Below, piece by piece: positions 31,468-41,411 of a stretch of DNA of 64,000 nucleotides. The DNA comes from Schizochytrium sp. TIO01 (lineage: Eukaryota > Sar > Bigyra > Thraustochytrida > Thraustochytriidae): NCBI GenBank assembly GCA_004764695.1, contig SMSO01000032.1, positions 8,142,668 through 8,206,667 on the forward strand, written 5' to 3'. The notes below the pieces were generated by a model. That model was not told the DNA's origin. It saw nothing but the letters and a program-made list of their open reading frames with translations, and did not search any database. Positions within the stretch are counted from its first letter, which is position 1. Each line of letters starts with the position of its first letter. A program made the position numbers and the translations under genes.

Positions 31468-32664
31468 CTAGCCTGTAATCGACAAGTTCTCATAAGGGGG
31501 GTTTCGAGACCGAAATTCTGTTACTGCCTTTGCTTTAGCCTCATTTTGTTTACGTCGGATCAGCATTTCTCTTGCTCTAGTTTTTGACATATCCTTGAGA
31601 TCAGAGTCACTGAGCTGTGCGAGATCTTTGGCGTTACGCAAGTCCTTGCGCACAGCTTTGGCTAATGCATTCAATTCATTTATGCCATATTGAGACTTTA
31701 GCCAAGCGTGTACCTTGCCAGTGGCATTCTTCATAGCAAGCTCTACAAACTCTTGCTCGCTCTTTTGGCGCTGAGCTTCTGCGATCAAATGCTGTTCATT
31801 GCAGAGTTGTGCAATTTGAGCGGCATACATTTGAGCTTGATCCATCTCGTAAGCAAGAGCATCCAGCTCAGCAAGGTATGCACTCTTTTCTGATTGCTCT
31901 TGAGTAATCATTGCTGAGGCTCGTTCACGCAGTTGAGCGTATGCAGGACCAGAGTGGGCATTTAAAAATTCGTGCAAATGCGCATTGTTTGGTGCACACT
32001 TGTGAGCAATGTCTATTGGTGTACGCCCTCTTGAGTTGCGAATCTCAAGGGCTAAAATTGCTTTCGGCGTTGCTTTGAACAATGCTCTCATTATCATGAC
32101 GCTCTCTGTTCGGGCAAGTAAATGAATACAAGTGTCACCATTTCGATCCTGCTCTAGGACATTCATGTGTAATAATCCAATAAGGTTTCGGATGAGCATG
32201 ACTCTCAAAGCAGCATGGTTGTCTTTCCCAACACAGGCTTCCATTAGAACTGTCGAACCCATAGCATCGCGCTCTTCCACAAGCCAGGGAGCATACTCGA
32301 TAAGTAAGCGAGCCACATGATAATGAGCATGCCAGCATGCAATGTGTAATACATTCCGGTTCTTGTGTAGCAATTTCCATCCATCTTCGCCAGCTCCTTG
32401 AATACACTCTTTCACAAAACGAGCATCACCGCGCTCACAGGCCTGCTCGAAAGAATCATGCATCTGTGGACCAACATAGGTTGTCATCTCCTCCAAATCT
32501 GAGTTCAACTCCCAGCCTAATTTAGCCTGCGCCTGGACAGAGGTCAGCACTGCACTCGATGGTCGCTTCGAACTCTGGCGTCCATCATGAGTTCGCTTGA
32601 TTGCATTTTTGCTATGCTTGAGCTTTTCCAAAGCCCTTTCCGCAGTTCGGCCCTGCAAAGTCAT
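31468..32664 (-). CDS. ankyrin-repeat and coiled-coil protein
   Basis: A 398-residue protein. A basic N-terminal tail (about 1-60) is followed by four or five ankyrin repeats at about residues 68-225: MHDSFEQACERGDARFV, RNVLHIACWHAHYHVARLL, GSTVLMEACVGKDNHAALRVM, GDTCIHLLARTESVMIMRAL and GRTPIDIAHKCAP. Next comes an Ala/Gln/Glu-rich helical segment at about 240-310, likely a coiled coil, and a basic helical C-terminus (about 315-385) rich in Lys and Arg. Ankyrin repeats mediate protein binding; no catalytic domain is present, and I cannot assign an orthologue. The gene points toward the VOC gene and has its upstream region in the 358 bp gap below the next minus-strand gene. ATG at 32664 is the first in frame. 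Confidence 0.88.
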   Translation of the reverse strand: MTLQGRTAERALEKLKHSKNAIKRTHDGRQSSKRPSSAVLTSVQAQAKLGWELNSDLEEMTTYVGPQMHDSFEQACERGDARFVKECIQGAGEDGWKLLHKNRNVLHIACWHAHYHVARLLIEYAPWLVEERDAMGSTVLMEACVGKDNHAALRVMLIRNLIGLLHMNVLEQDRNGDTCIHLLARTESVMIMRALFKATPKAILALEIRNSRGRTPIDIAHKCAPNNAHLHEFLNAHSGPAYAQLRERASAMITQEQSEKSAYLAELDALAYEMDQAQMYAAQIAQLCNEQHLIAEAQRQKSEQEFVELAMKNATGKVHAWLKSQYGINELNALAKAVRKDLRNAKDLAQLSDSDLKDMSKTRAREMLIRRKQNEAKAKAVTEFRSRNPPYENLSITG

Positions 32665-33022
32665 CGTGCACTCAATCTTGGTCGAAACTCTTCGCCCTGA
32701 GCTCTGATAGTGGCATCAGATCACTCTGTAGACTTTGCCATCCTCGGGAGCTTGGCAGACCGCAAACCACAAACAAGGTAAATCACCATCTCGATTCAAG
32801 CACACTAAGTATGCTATTCAGTGGATCTATGTTGACAACGGATTTTTTTTTGTTTTTTTTTTAAAGATAAAAGAAATACCTGTAAAACTGTGAGGAAATA
32901 CAAAGTATCATAGAAGAGTTATTGTCTTGGCTCATGAAAAGGTATGGGCGTTTTGACATCTAGTGAGAGTATGCGTGTTAGTTTGGGCCAATCACCACGC
33001 CGTTATCACTGCTTGAAGCACG
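32665..33022. other. upstream region of the ankyrin gene
   Basis: 358 bp between the ankyrin start and the stop of the next minus-strand gene. It includes an almost pure T tract at 32843-32862. I recognise no other element. Confidence 0.45.
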
Positions 33023-33565
33023 CTAGTTGGAGTAATCCTCGTTCTCAGTCTTTTCATCAATGGAGACGCCTGAAGAAGGTATATGGTTTAAGATAGGAGA
33101 TGCATTCAATGAGGCAACCTGACGCTGAAGCCATACAAATGCAGAATCGAGCGGGCAGAGAAGTTGCGAATGAGGAAAGCTTAACTGATTTGGAGAGCCT
33201 GCTCGCATCAAGCGAAGGAGGCGAAAGCGTGAGCATGGGATGAGAACCAGGGAATCTTCATAATTTAACGAGTCCAAATAACTTGCAAGAAGGTAAACAT
33301 CTGGATTGCCTCGAGTTGCCCAATCCCGCCAAAGCGTTTGCCCATCTTGAAGCAAGGGGAGTAACCAAGGGTATGCAATCATGCCGATTTGAGTAGTATT
33401 ATTTTGATCTCCCGTGGTGAAGGCGATGACATCCCCATACGCAAGATTGTGGTCTCTCAGGAAGGTTTCTGTACGATGGAGGGCGGCTAAGAACGCTGCA
33501 AAGAGAAGGTACTCATCTGGCTGTAGATCAGCCACGCTAATCTCGAGGTTCTGAGGCAATGTCAT
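33023..33565 (-). CDS. hypothetical protein, 180 residues
   Basis: I do not recognise this protein. It looks genuine: a balanced composition, hydrophobic helical segments (YLLFAAFLAALHRTETFL near residues 19-36) and a tryptophan-containing middle (YPWLLPLLQDGQTLWRDW). LLAS.LDSLNYEDSLVLIPCSRF and FVWLQRQVASL give further helices and strands, and the C-terminus is acidic and polar. There is no signal peptide and no metal-binding Cys/His pattern. It may be a small adaptor domain, or the last exon of a longer gene, since the start lies within an ordinary stretch with no obvious promoter. The upstream 550 bp hold five copies of a CTCCCGATGA motif. It lies in a run of three minus-strand genes. Confidence 0.6.
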   Translation of the reverse strand: MTLPQNLEISVADLQPDEYLLFAAFLAALHRTETFLRDHNLAYGDVIAFTTGDQNNTTQIGMIAYPWLLPLLQDGQTLWRDWATRGNPDVYLLASYLDSLNYEDSLVLIPCSRFRLLRLMRAGSPNQLSFPHSQLLCPLDSAFVWLQRQVASLNASPILNHIPSSGVSIDEKTENEDYSN

Positions 33566-34119
33566 TTGGGATTTGCTGACTGTCTACAGAGCAGAATTCT
33601 TCAAACCAGCCCTAACCTAGAGAAAGGTGCACTCTCAATTTGGTGCTATTATCTTCTTGTCAAGGTTCGCAGAATTCAGACTCCCGATGGAATATTAGGT
33701 CATTCTTGCCTCCCGATGAAAATAAGAAAGTGTGAACTCCCGATGAATACAAGGGAAGCTCTATGGGTTCTATGAAGCTAACATCTATACAAAATTTAGA
33801 GCAAATGCGTTGTATCGGAGTATGTACCTGCGTGTACTGAAAATAGCTTAACCAGCAGCTATCGAGAGATATACTGATAAGTCACTGTCAAAGTTTGCAC
33901 TTCATAGGATATGTTTTATTGATGATTCCAGTGCTTTATATTTTGAAAATAATTTTTCTTTTTTTTTTCTTTTTTTTGTTAATTAAAAAAATCTGAATAC
34001 TACCTCTTTATATATTTCTTAACATTTGGAATAATAATATCTTTCTCCCGATGAGCAGACATTTACGAAAGTGCTCCCGATGAAAATGCAATGAGGGAAG
34101 GTGATGCTTGGAGTTGGGT
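33566..34119. other. spacer carrying CTCCCGATGA repeats
   Basis: 554 bp between two minus-strand genes. The part nearest the WD40 gene stop is AT-rich, with T-rich runs at about 33956-33978. The CTCCCGATGA copies are listed as a repeat. No ORF is credible. Confidence 0.5.
33681..34083. repeat. five copies of CTCCCGATGA in two clusters
   Basis: Copies start at 33681 (last base G instead of A), 33710, 33737, 34045 and 34074. Within clusters they are 27-29 bp apart. The segments after the 10-mer are only loosely similar (often ending GAAAGTG or GGGAAG), so this may be a degenerate 28-bp minisatellite or a set of protein-binding sites upstream of the 180-residue gene. Confidence 0.8.
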
Positions 34120-37100
34120 CTATTTACGCTTTGCTAGCTCTGCACGATATCGACGGCCACGAAGTGTGTTTGAATAGCCACGCCCTGCCATTCGGGCGTC
34201 AACAGGAGCAAGTCGAGGTGTTCGACGCTGATATGGTTCAGGTTCAAGCTTTGACTCTGCTAGAGAGTTTTTGTTATTTTGTTGTCCTTGGTTACGTCTC
34301 ACGATGAAGGATGCGCCATGAGAATCTGCAGCATGAAAATGAGAAGAATTATCATCATCGGAGTCCCCATCTTCATTTTCAAGCGCCGCGCGTGCTGCAG
34401 CAAATTCGACTTCAAGCTCATTCATTTCGCTAAGAATGCCTTCGGCATATTCAAGTCTTTTCGCATTTCGAGAAGCAATGTCAACCTTCAAGTGCCAGTC
34501 CTTGCCCATCAGCTGGTCACCTTGGCGTAGTGTGCCGAGAGGATTTCCTTTAAGATCCCAAACACGCACAAGACAATCATTTGCCGCAGTGATTAAGCAG
34601 GAATGGTTATGATCGCACACTAACTGCATATGTTGAATTCCGTCCCGGTGTGCTTCCCAAGAATGAAGCTGTAAAACAACATCTGAGCCACGGAAAACTG
34701 TGCTTGATGTACAGTTTGGCCCCGTAGGACCGTCTGAATAATCAGCACCTGACACTGATGGTGCCCGTTGTTTGCGATGTTTCATTAGAGGCCCCTTTGT
34801 AGAGACATCCATGTGAATTCTCCTCCTTGCATTCTCGCATTCGTGAGGTTTAAAGCTCCCCAACTCTTCATGTACTTTGCTCACGAGAGGGGCATAGTCC
34901 CATATTTTAACATATCCTTTCTCATCAGCAGTGAATATCTGATAGAGTTCTTGTGCTAGGCAAACGGCGGAGATTGCTGTGGCCTGAGTGTCATGATGAT
35001 TCAATACACGTGCGAGCTGTCTGTTTCTCCAGACTGTGGCTGGACGAACAGCCCAGAATACGAGACCACCTGCGTCATCAGCACTAACTAGTCCGGGGAA
35101 ACCAATATCTATGAATTCAAGTGCTGTGATTGTTTTGGAAGCAAGACGTCTGCTTGGACGAATGCCATTCTTGCTTGATGATTGAGGATGTGCTCCTGAG
35201 CTTGACATGCGTGGAGCAGGCTGCTCTGGGTCTTGCAAAAGTACTGCTTCTACACGGCCAAACTCAAAGTCCCAAAGCACAATCGGTGCTTCTGCACAAG
35301 GTGAACCAGATGCAATCATTGACAGCTTGTGCGAGAATGCGAGCGCAGTGATGTCTGCTCCAAAATGTCCTCCTTCAAGCTTTCGGAGCTGGATACCTTT
35401 CTCTGGATTCATTTCGTCATGTAGAATGATGCAATCGTCCCAGCCAGCAGAGATTACAATTTTGTGTTCATTGCAGTATATCAAAGCAGATACCTCTGAT
35501 TTATGAGCTCTTTCAGGATATGCAAAAGCCTTCATTTCACAGCCGTTCATATAGTCATAAACTCTGATATGTCCTGCGTGATCTCCAATAATAAATTTGC
35601 GTTGCCGATCATCCAAACAAACTGCTGTTAATTCCGCGCCTTCCATGAGATCTCTAAATCGGTTCAGAAGAGTTCCCTTCTGTGCATCCCATAATCGTAC
35701 ATCATGCGGCGAAGCCGTCAAGATAGTAAGTGTTGTACCATTTACTAATGCTGCGAATGTGCCCAGATCATTGGTTTTTTCTGGGTTCTTAAGTTTCTCG
35801 TATTGAAATTGATACATGTGACGACCCACGGCTAGAATAGTTTTGTTGGGGGTAATACTTGCAAAATATTGTAGGGTTTCAGGAGTGCCTAAGCCAAAAG
35901 TTTGAACACAACCAAAGTTGCGTATGTCCCAAACTTTGAAGATCCCACTTGTATCAGCAGTAATGATTTGCGGGGAGTTTTCAATCATTTCTACTTTACA
36001 AAGGGGGGCATTGTGGCCATGTAGACGTAAAATTAAATGCTCCACGTATGGGTTCCAAACAAGCGCATCATAATCAAACCCTGCACTGACCATGAAGCGG
36101 TAGTCTTCGTTATAGGCTAATGATCTGACCCCCTTTTCGTGTCCTTCGAGCGTCTTTTTGTGCCTACCTGAGTGAACATCCCAAAGCCGAATCGTGCGAT
36201 CCATTGAAGCAGATGCTAGGCACTCGAGGGATGTTATTTGCAATAAGTCAAGAACCATATCTGTGTGTGATTCTTTCATGATATAGTATGATGTTGAGTT
36301 GAGTACACCACCCATACTATGTTTTTCAACTCCAGCGTCCAAGTCCCAGCAGTGCACTATACCGTTCAAACCAGCTGAATATAGGTTTTGAGAATAGGTG
36401 CTCCAATTAAGGCATGTTTGGGACGTGTCGCTCTGGAATTGAAACATTTCGCGATGACTTTGATCATCATAGATTGACACACAAAGGTTAGAATTGGCAA
36501 TAGCAAACGCAGATCGTCCCATTAAATGTGTTGCTGCAAGAATTTGGCCTCCATCAATTGTCAAGCTGCGCTCCAAGTTTAATGTTTCGGGGTTATATAA
36601 GTTTAGCACATTAGAACGAGCCTCAAAAGCTGCCGCCCGATCAATACCTGGAAAATAGTAGCAAGCAGAGATTGGTAAAGGGTGTTTAGCGTCATCAACC
36701 CACGAAGTCAGCGAATACGGCCGAATACTGCTGGGCTCATTCATTCGTTCAACAGTGCCAGCCTCTACAATGTAGGATGTAAACTCATCCCACTCCATCG
36801 TTCCATCACCATTGACATCAATTTGAGCGAAAAGTTCACAAAGATGAGAGACTAGTTGAGCATCACTGAGCGAGGAGCGCTTCAGATATTTCCGCATAAC
36901 ATATACAAACTCTGACAACTCAAGACCCTCTTCCTTTTGCTCAAACTCCTCCCGTAATGCTGGAACTTTGTCAATATCCAGCAACATCATGATGTCAATA
37001 CCTTCATCTTCAGCATCTTCTTCCTGCCCTTGGGGTACGTTTGACCCATTCTTGGACTCATCAAAATTCACAAGTTGCTGATGCTTGCTTTCACTTTCAG

Positions 37101-37206
37101 AGTAGTAAGATGAAGAGCTTTGCGTTCTTCCACGCGGCACTTTGGCGTTGGCGCCATGGAGCTCAGTAAGGCGAAAAAAGTCTTCGGCGCGGTCTTCGTC
37201 CGCCAT
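34120..37206 (-). CDS. EF-hand and WD40-repeat protein (WDR49/WDR64/WDY-like)
   Basis: A 1028-residue protein. After a disordered acidic N-terminus there is an EF-hand pair: a degenerate first hand near 85-105 and a canonical calcium loop at D130-x-N132-x-D134-x-T136 ending at E141 (DVNGDGTMEWDE). Around a dozen WD40 repeats follow, about residues 165-920, for example CLASASMDRTIRLWDVHSG, FMVSAGFDYDALVWNP and CLITAANDCLVRVWDLKG, enough for two beta propellers. The C-terminus is basic and low-complexity. EF-hand plus tandem WD40 is the architecture of the WDR49/WDR64/WDY group, often associated with cilia or sperm in animals, so a calcium-responsive scaffold in the flagellum is plausible but inferred. 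The frame opens at GTG 37209, and the next codon, ATG at 37206, is the start used here. Confidence 0.88.
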   Translation of the reverse strand: MADEDRAEDFFRLTELHGANAKVPRGRTQSSSSYYSESESKHQQLVNFDESKNGSNVPQGQEEDAEDEGIDIMMLLDIDKVPALREEFEQKEEGLELSEFVYVMRKYLKRSSLSDAQLVSHLCELFAQIDVNGDGTMEWDEFTSYIVEAGTVERMNEPSSIRPYSLTSWVDDAKHPLPISACYYFPGIDRAAAFEARSNVLNLYNPETLNLERSLTIDGGQILAATHLMGRSAFAIANSNLCVSIYDDQSHREMFQFQSDTSQTCLNWSTYSQNLYSAGLNGIVHCWDLDAGVEKHSMGGVLNSTSYYIMKESHTDMVLDLLQITSLECLASASMDRTIRLWDVHSGRHKKTLEGHEKGVRSLAYNEDYRFMVSAGFDYDALVWNPYVEHLILRLHGHNAPLCKVEMIENSPQIITADTSGIFKVWDIRNFGCVQTFGLGTPETLQYFASITPNKTILAVGRHMYQFQYEKLKNPEKTNDLGTFAALVNGTTLTILTASPHDVRLWDAQKGTLLNRFRDLMEGAELTAVCLDDRQRKFIIGDHAGHIRVYDYMNGCEMKAFAYPERAHKSEVSALIYCNEHKIVISAGWDDCIILHDEMNPEKGIQLRKLEGGHFGADITALAFSHKLSMIASGSPCAEAPIVLWDFEFGRVEAVLLQDPEQPAPRMSSSGAHPQSSSKNGIRPSRRLASKTITALEFIDIGFPGLVSADDAGGLVFWAVRPATVWRNRQLARVLNHHDTQATAISAVCLAQELYQIFTADEKGYVKIWDYAPLVSKVHEELGSFKPHECENARRRIHMDVSTKGPLMKHRKQRAPSVSGADYSDGPTGPNCTSSTVFRGSDVVLQLHSWEAHRDGIQHMQLVCDHNHSCLITAANDCLVRVWDLKGNPLGTLRQGDQLMGKDWHLKVDIASRNAKRLEYAEGILSEMNELEVEFAAARAALENEDGDSDDDNSSHFHAADSHGASFIVRRNQGQQNNKNSLAESKLEPEPYQRRTPRLAPVDARMAGRGYSNTLRGRRYRAELAKRK

Positions 37207-38899
37207 CACGTCTTGGCTTCAGGTGCTTACCAAAGCTACCTAGGCCAGACACAGACCTTCTGGCATAGGTTAAAGCGTCAACTGTACTAAGTCTCAACTC
37301 TTTGCTATCCGAGTGGCGTTATTGCAGAGATCTCTAGCCGTCTGTGTGTCTATCTCTTTGTATGTTTATATATGTGCGTGCCTGTCTTTCTATCTCTCTT
37401 TGTTTGTCTGTGTCACCTTTTGCAAGTCGTTGTCCTTTGCAAGCCCAAGTGCTTGCCTACTGGAGTTAGCAAACTAGCTGTAAGGGTACGTCAGTAGTGT
37501 AGCTAGCTAACTAAAGTAGCTAGGATTGAAGATATTCGTATTTTCAACCTAGCTTTTTATGCGCCTTATCCGATTATATGATAGTAAATTGCTCTCAACG
37601 CCCCATCTCAACTAAATTCTTAATGCTTCAACGGTCATAAATTTTCAGGGGTGTGTACCATCTAATCACTCACACGAGGTCTCGCGGGACCATGTCACAG
37701 TTTTACTTCCTTCCTTACTTTCAAATGGCCTTCCAGCTATTGGATATCTCCTAATGCTATCCCTCATGCTTTTCAACTTAGATCTTGCATTAATCGATGA
37801 AGCGCGATGCGGATCTTGGTTTGTTCTAACAGGGTATTATAATCACCGTCTCTATTAGTTCCAAGAACTGGTAAAAGGTGTCAGGAGTATGATGTATGAC
37901 AAGGAAACAAATTAAAACGTTCATTCATGGATCCTACCCCTTGCAGAGACTACAGATTCCCAGCTTCAGATTCTGAATAATGGCCCGCCTCTGTTTTCTG
38001 CATCGGCAGCAAAATCAGCAGCAGTGATGGTTTCAGATCTTACCTAGCTAGGTAGTTTAGTTATCAACGAATCTGCAGATGCTCAAACTTAATCTCGCAA
38101 TGACAATGGGTTATTTTTTAGCAACAAGTACACAATACGAAATAGTCTACTTCAAATAAAAATACTGTACAATTTACACTACGCTAACACAAACCATGAG
38201 AAAGAACGCTCACAAGAACACCCATTGTGATACTAGTACCTAGACACTAGCTAGAGTTGAGCGAAGCAGAGAACAGCACTTGGAAGTTCAAAGTTCTGTT
38301 TTGGGCATTGAGCTACACTATAGATCGAATGAATAGTCCATAGTATGGAGTTTTAATAGCCTATTTGGGAGGTACTTCGTAAGTGGGTTATACGGTAAGA
38401 GCTTTAGATGCAGCGAAAAAGAAAAAGCGGCTCGCTGGCAGCAACTTCGGTTCAATCGGTCGCTGCTCACTCGTGAACAAACTACTTTCGGCGCTACGCC
38501 TTGCGTTGGCGCGAGCTATCTGCTGGTCGGCCCTTGGGCTGGTCAGGCCTTTTTGGCTTTTGGACCTCCCTGAGAGCTGGGTGGCGGGAGCCCGTGGATA
38601 AGATCTCGACTTGTGGGCTGCAAATCACTTCATTTCATTGGGTGGCCGAGCCGAATTGGTGCCACGAAGCGAGACAAAACTGGCTGAAGGTCTGCGAATC
38701 GAATACGATACTGGAGTTCTTTGGAAACACGGGTTGTGTTTACCTCGAGGCCGAATTAAGAACAAATAATCGGGCAGGGCCGGTCCTAAAGCGGCTCGGA
38801 ACTCCTCGCAGGCGTGAGGAAGAGGACCTTTCAGGACAGATTTCTAGACTAAATAGGCAAGACGGTTGATTGTTACGTGAGGAAGTGGAATTGAGGGAA
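37207..38899. other. divergent spacer between the EF-hand/WD40 gene and the GGNBP2-like gene
   Basis: About 1.7 kb containing both promoters. A pyrimidine/TG-rich stretch lies at about 37325-37425. Several TAG-rich elements (TAGCTAGC, TAGTACCTAG at 38234-38243) occur. The last 500 bp are GC-richer and form the GGNBP2-like leader, with a frame (38501-38869) in the same phase but closed by TGA at 38867. I see no separate gene. Confidence 0.45.
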
Positions 38900-41182
38900 A
38901 TGATGCAGCAACGCGGGAAGCGAAGGACTGCCGTCTTGTGTGAAGGCGAGGTTGTGGATTTTGTACTTAACAGTAAGCAAGTGCTTGATGACCGTGAAAT
39001 TGTGCAGGGCTTGGAGCAACTGAACACAGACGGCGCAGCAAAATGCATGCAATGCAAAAAAACGTCGGTGATGAAGCTTGTAGCGAAATATAATCAGGAC
39101 ATTGGATGCTCCGGATGTGTGCGTCAGCTCAAGCAAAGGCTTGAAGGTTTCAGCTTATGTCGCGGTGGGCTAATGGGCTCTCTCTTTGAAGAGACCTCTG
39201 ATGGCATGCTAAGACTTAGACCTCAGTTTCAGCACAAAGACCATGTGGGGAAAGTTTTTTCTGCATTCAATAGCCAAGCTTACTTTAATGCGAAGAAAGG
39301 CGGGTCAAAACGGCAAAGGTGTTCGCTTCACACAGCTAGTCCACGAATGGACGAACCGTGGATTCAGGTTTGGGAGGATATGCCTACGGAGGTTCAGGAA
39401 AGAATTGCGCGGCTTGAGATTCACGAGCTTAGCAATCAGCTCACAGACCACCTAAAACAGCTCTACTTTTGTCGAGATTGTCGGGGGAATGTTCTAAAAG
39501 CTTTGGATCTCTTAGTGGGCTTTATGGATCCCTTCGAACTGGAGGACCATGATGAATATGCACCAGAGTATTACCGTCCGTTTTTATTAGGAAATGCCGG
39601 TGATACCTTTTGGAGTCTTGTAGATTGCACAACACCGAATGCACGTCGGCTCGGACATGGCGGTTCCTCTGTAGATTCTGATGGAGACGCTGATAGCACG
39701 CATAGTAAATATGACGACGACGACGAAGATGATGATCTTGGCGAACTTGATGATGTAGACTCTACAGACTTTCCTATTGATCTCGATGAATATAAAGTCA
39801 GGAGCGTGTCACCACAAGTGGAAATCACTGGTAGCGAAAAGTTGCATCCGCATGATATTCACTCCAATACCGTTGAAAGACGGAGTTCTCGTAGTTTAAA
39901 ATCTTCTCGGTCAAATCAAGGTGAAGCGGTACATCAGCCGCAGCACAAACGCAGCCTGAGTTCCAGCAGCTGTGATTGTATGGAGTGCACAGACAATGTT
40001 TCGGGAGACGACAACGATGACGATGAAGATGATGACGATGACGATGACTTTATTACTCGTCATCTAAGTGAAGATAATGACAATTTGGATGGGGGTCATG
40101 GTCACGCCCATAGTCACAACCATGCCGATCATGGGCATCAGCGTCATCACCATCATAACAATGAGCATGGCCATGGGCATCACCACACCCATAGTTTTAG
40201 TAGACGTAGTGAGGAGGAGGAAGACTACCAAGATGGGGACTCAAATTCTTATGCAATGCATGGTGCTTCACATTTGCTGATTAATCTCGACGACGTTCTA
40301 GGATTGATTCAGCGTTCTGAGGATGCTGATGCTCGGGATGAGTTGAACCGTCAAAACGGAGGGAGTAGTGATCGCCATGCTCCAACCTTAAAGGATGGAC
40401 AAATGGAGTTGCTTCATTGCATTGGCAAAGTGCTCCTTGATCGGATTCGGGATACTTGGATCGACCAGCTCATTCGTGGACGTACAGGAGAGCTTCTTGC
40501 ATGGCTGACTCTTTCGTGCATGAGGACCAACATGCAAACAGCGATTCAGAGCAAAAGCGAAGAGACTCTTTACATGTTGCTGGAGGAAGAGGAGCACCGC
40601 GAAAAGGAACGCAAGGACGGTAAGAAGAAGAAGAAGAAAAATAAGAGCAAAAAGAAAAAGAAGGGATCTTCTGGCAAATCTGCAGAAGACGGTGAGGAGG
40701 ATGAGGATGAAGATTTGCGGAAAACCTCTTTGGCGGAAGCTACGTTTCCAACTCCTGGAATCACAGATGTGGAGTCGGTCCTTTCTAATCGTCAACATGT
40801 GCCAAAAGTAGCAAAGTCCAGTGGCGCAGACATTTCTTCAGACCTTCACAGGCCTGATAATGGGCTTTCCACATCAACTGTTAAATCTCCAATGAGTGAA
40901 TGGGACCAAGCTTGTGAGGCACGTCTGCTTGCTCAATTTGGAGCAAGCGCATCAAAGTTTGATGGCGCGAATGAATATTCGCACACCTTCAGTTCCTCAT
41001 TCTGTGATCTCGTCTCTAGCTTAGAGCAGGACGATTCGGATGAAGAGGATGAAGGTTTGACTGAGGATGAAATCCGTGAAGCACAGTTGCAGCTGAAGCG
41101 AATGATGGGTACTTCCTCACGCGCTGAGCTTCGGGCTAATTTGCGTGAGCGCTTTTATAGTTTATCACAAAAATCAACTTGA
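38900..41182 (+). CDS. GGNBP2: gametogenetin-binding protein 2-like protein (GGNBP2 family)
   Basis: A 760-residue protein. Conserved family landmarks appear in the right order: a paired CxxC module (C49, C52, C70, C73); RCSLHTASPR...WIQVWEDMP; LKQLYFCRDCRGNVLKALDLLVG; after a long insertion, LLHCIGKVLLDRIRDTW; EEEHREKERK followed by a lysine-rich run near 575-590; and a C-terminal DSDEEDEGLTEDEI...RANLRERFYSL block. In animals GGNBP2 affects gametogenesis and proliferation; the molecular role is not well defined, and the Cys motifs suggest zinc binding. The insertion between conserved blocks contains acidic runs and a histidine-rich stretch at about residues 399-433 (HGHAHSHNH-like). The open frame begins at TTG 38870; ATG 38900 is the first usable start, followed at once by another ATG. 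The gene converges on the PA-domain gene, with only 229 bp between stop codons. Confidence 0.9.
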   Translation: MMQQRGKRRTAVLCEGEVVDFVLNSKQVLDDREIVQGLEQLNTDGAAKCMQCKKTSVMKLVAKYNQDIGCSGCVRQLKQRLEGFSLCRGGLMGSLFEETSDGMLRLRPQFQHKDHVGKVFSAFNSQAYFNAKKGGSKRQRCSLHTASPRMDEPWIQVWEDMPTEVQERIARLEIHELSNQLTDHLKQLYFCRDCRGNVLKALDLLVGFMDPFELEDHDEYAPEYYRPFLLGNAGDTFWSLVDCTTPNARRLGHGGSSVDSDGDADSTHSKYDDDDEDDDLGELDDVDSTDFPIDLDEYKVRSVSPQVEITGSEKLHPHDIHSNTVERRSSRSLKSSRSNQGEAVHQPQHKRSLSSSSCDCMECTDNVSGDDNDDDEDDDDDDDFITRHLSEDNDNLDGGHGHAHSHNHADHGHQRHHHHNNEHGHGHHHTHSFSRRSEEEEDYQDGDSNSYAMHGASHLLINLDDVLGLIQRSEDADARDELNRQNGGSSDRHAPTLKDGQMELLHCIGKVLLDRIRDTWIDQLIRGRTGELLAWLTLSCMRTNMQTAIQSKSEETLYMLLEEEEHREKERKDGKKKKKKNKSKKKKKGSSGKSAEDGEEDEDEDLRKTSLAEATFPTPGITDVESVLSNRQHVPKVAKSSGADISSDLHRPDNGLSTSTVKSPMSEWDQACEARLLAQFGASASKFDGANEYSHTFSSSFCDLVSSLEQDDSDEEDEGLTEDEIREAQLQLKRMMGTSSRAELRANLRERFYSLSQKST

Positions 41183-41411
41183 TGATATATACCAAAATAA
41201 TACCACGGGTTCGCCCTCCCTCTGGTGGTCTTTAAGGATTTAAAAAGATGATCTGCGAGGCCAATAATTTAGGTGACCCCTTAGACTGATTTCCTTCTGC
41301 ATACAACAAAAGGGAAATGATAGATTTCTGTTCTTATTTTATTTTAGAAAAATTGACAAGTTCAACAAAAGTTAAAGTGCCTTGGAAGCCAGGTTATTTA
41401 TTTAGCTATTT

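Noticed and set aside
33681-34083. CRISPR-like array
   Set aside because: The repeat is only 10 bp, copies are few and split by 308 bp, and the window is eukaryotic nuclear DNA.
38400-38500. tRNA-like GGTTCAATCGG near 38450
   Set aside because: No matching acceptor stem, anticodon stem or A-box could be found around it.
38870-38899. TTG start for the GGNBP2-like protein
   Set aside because: Two ATGs at 38900 and 38903 are better starts, and the extra ten residues are not needed for any conserved block.
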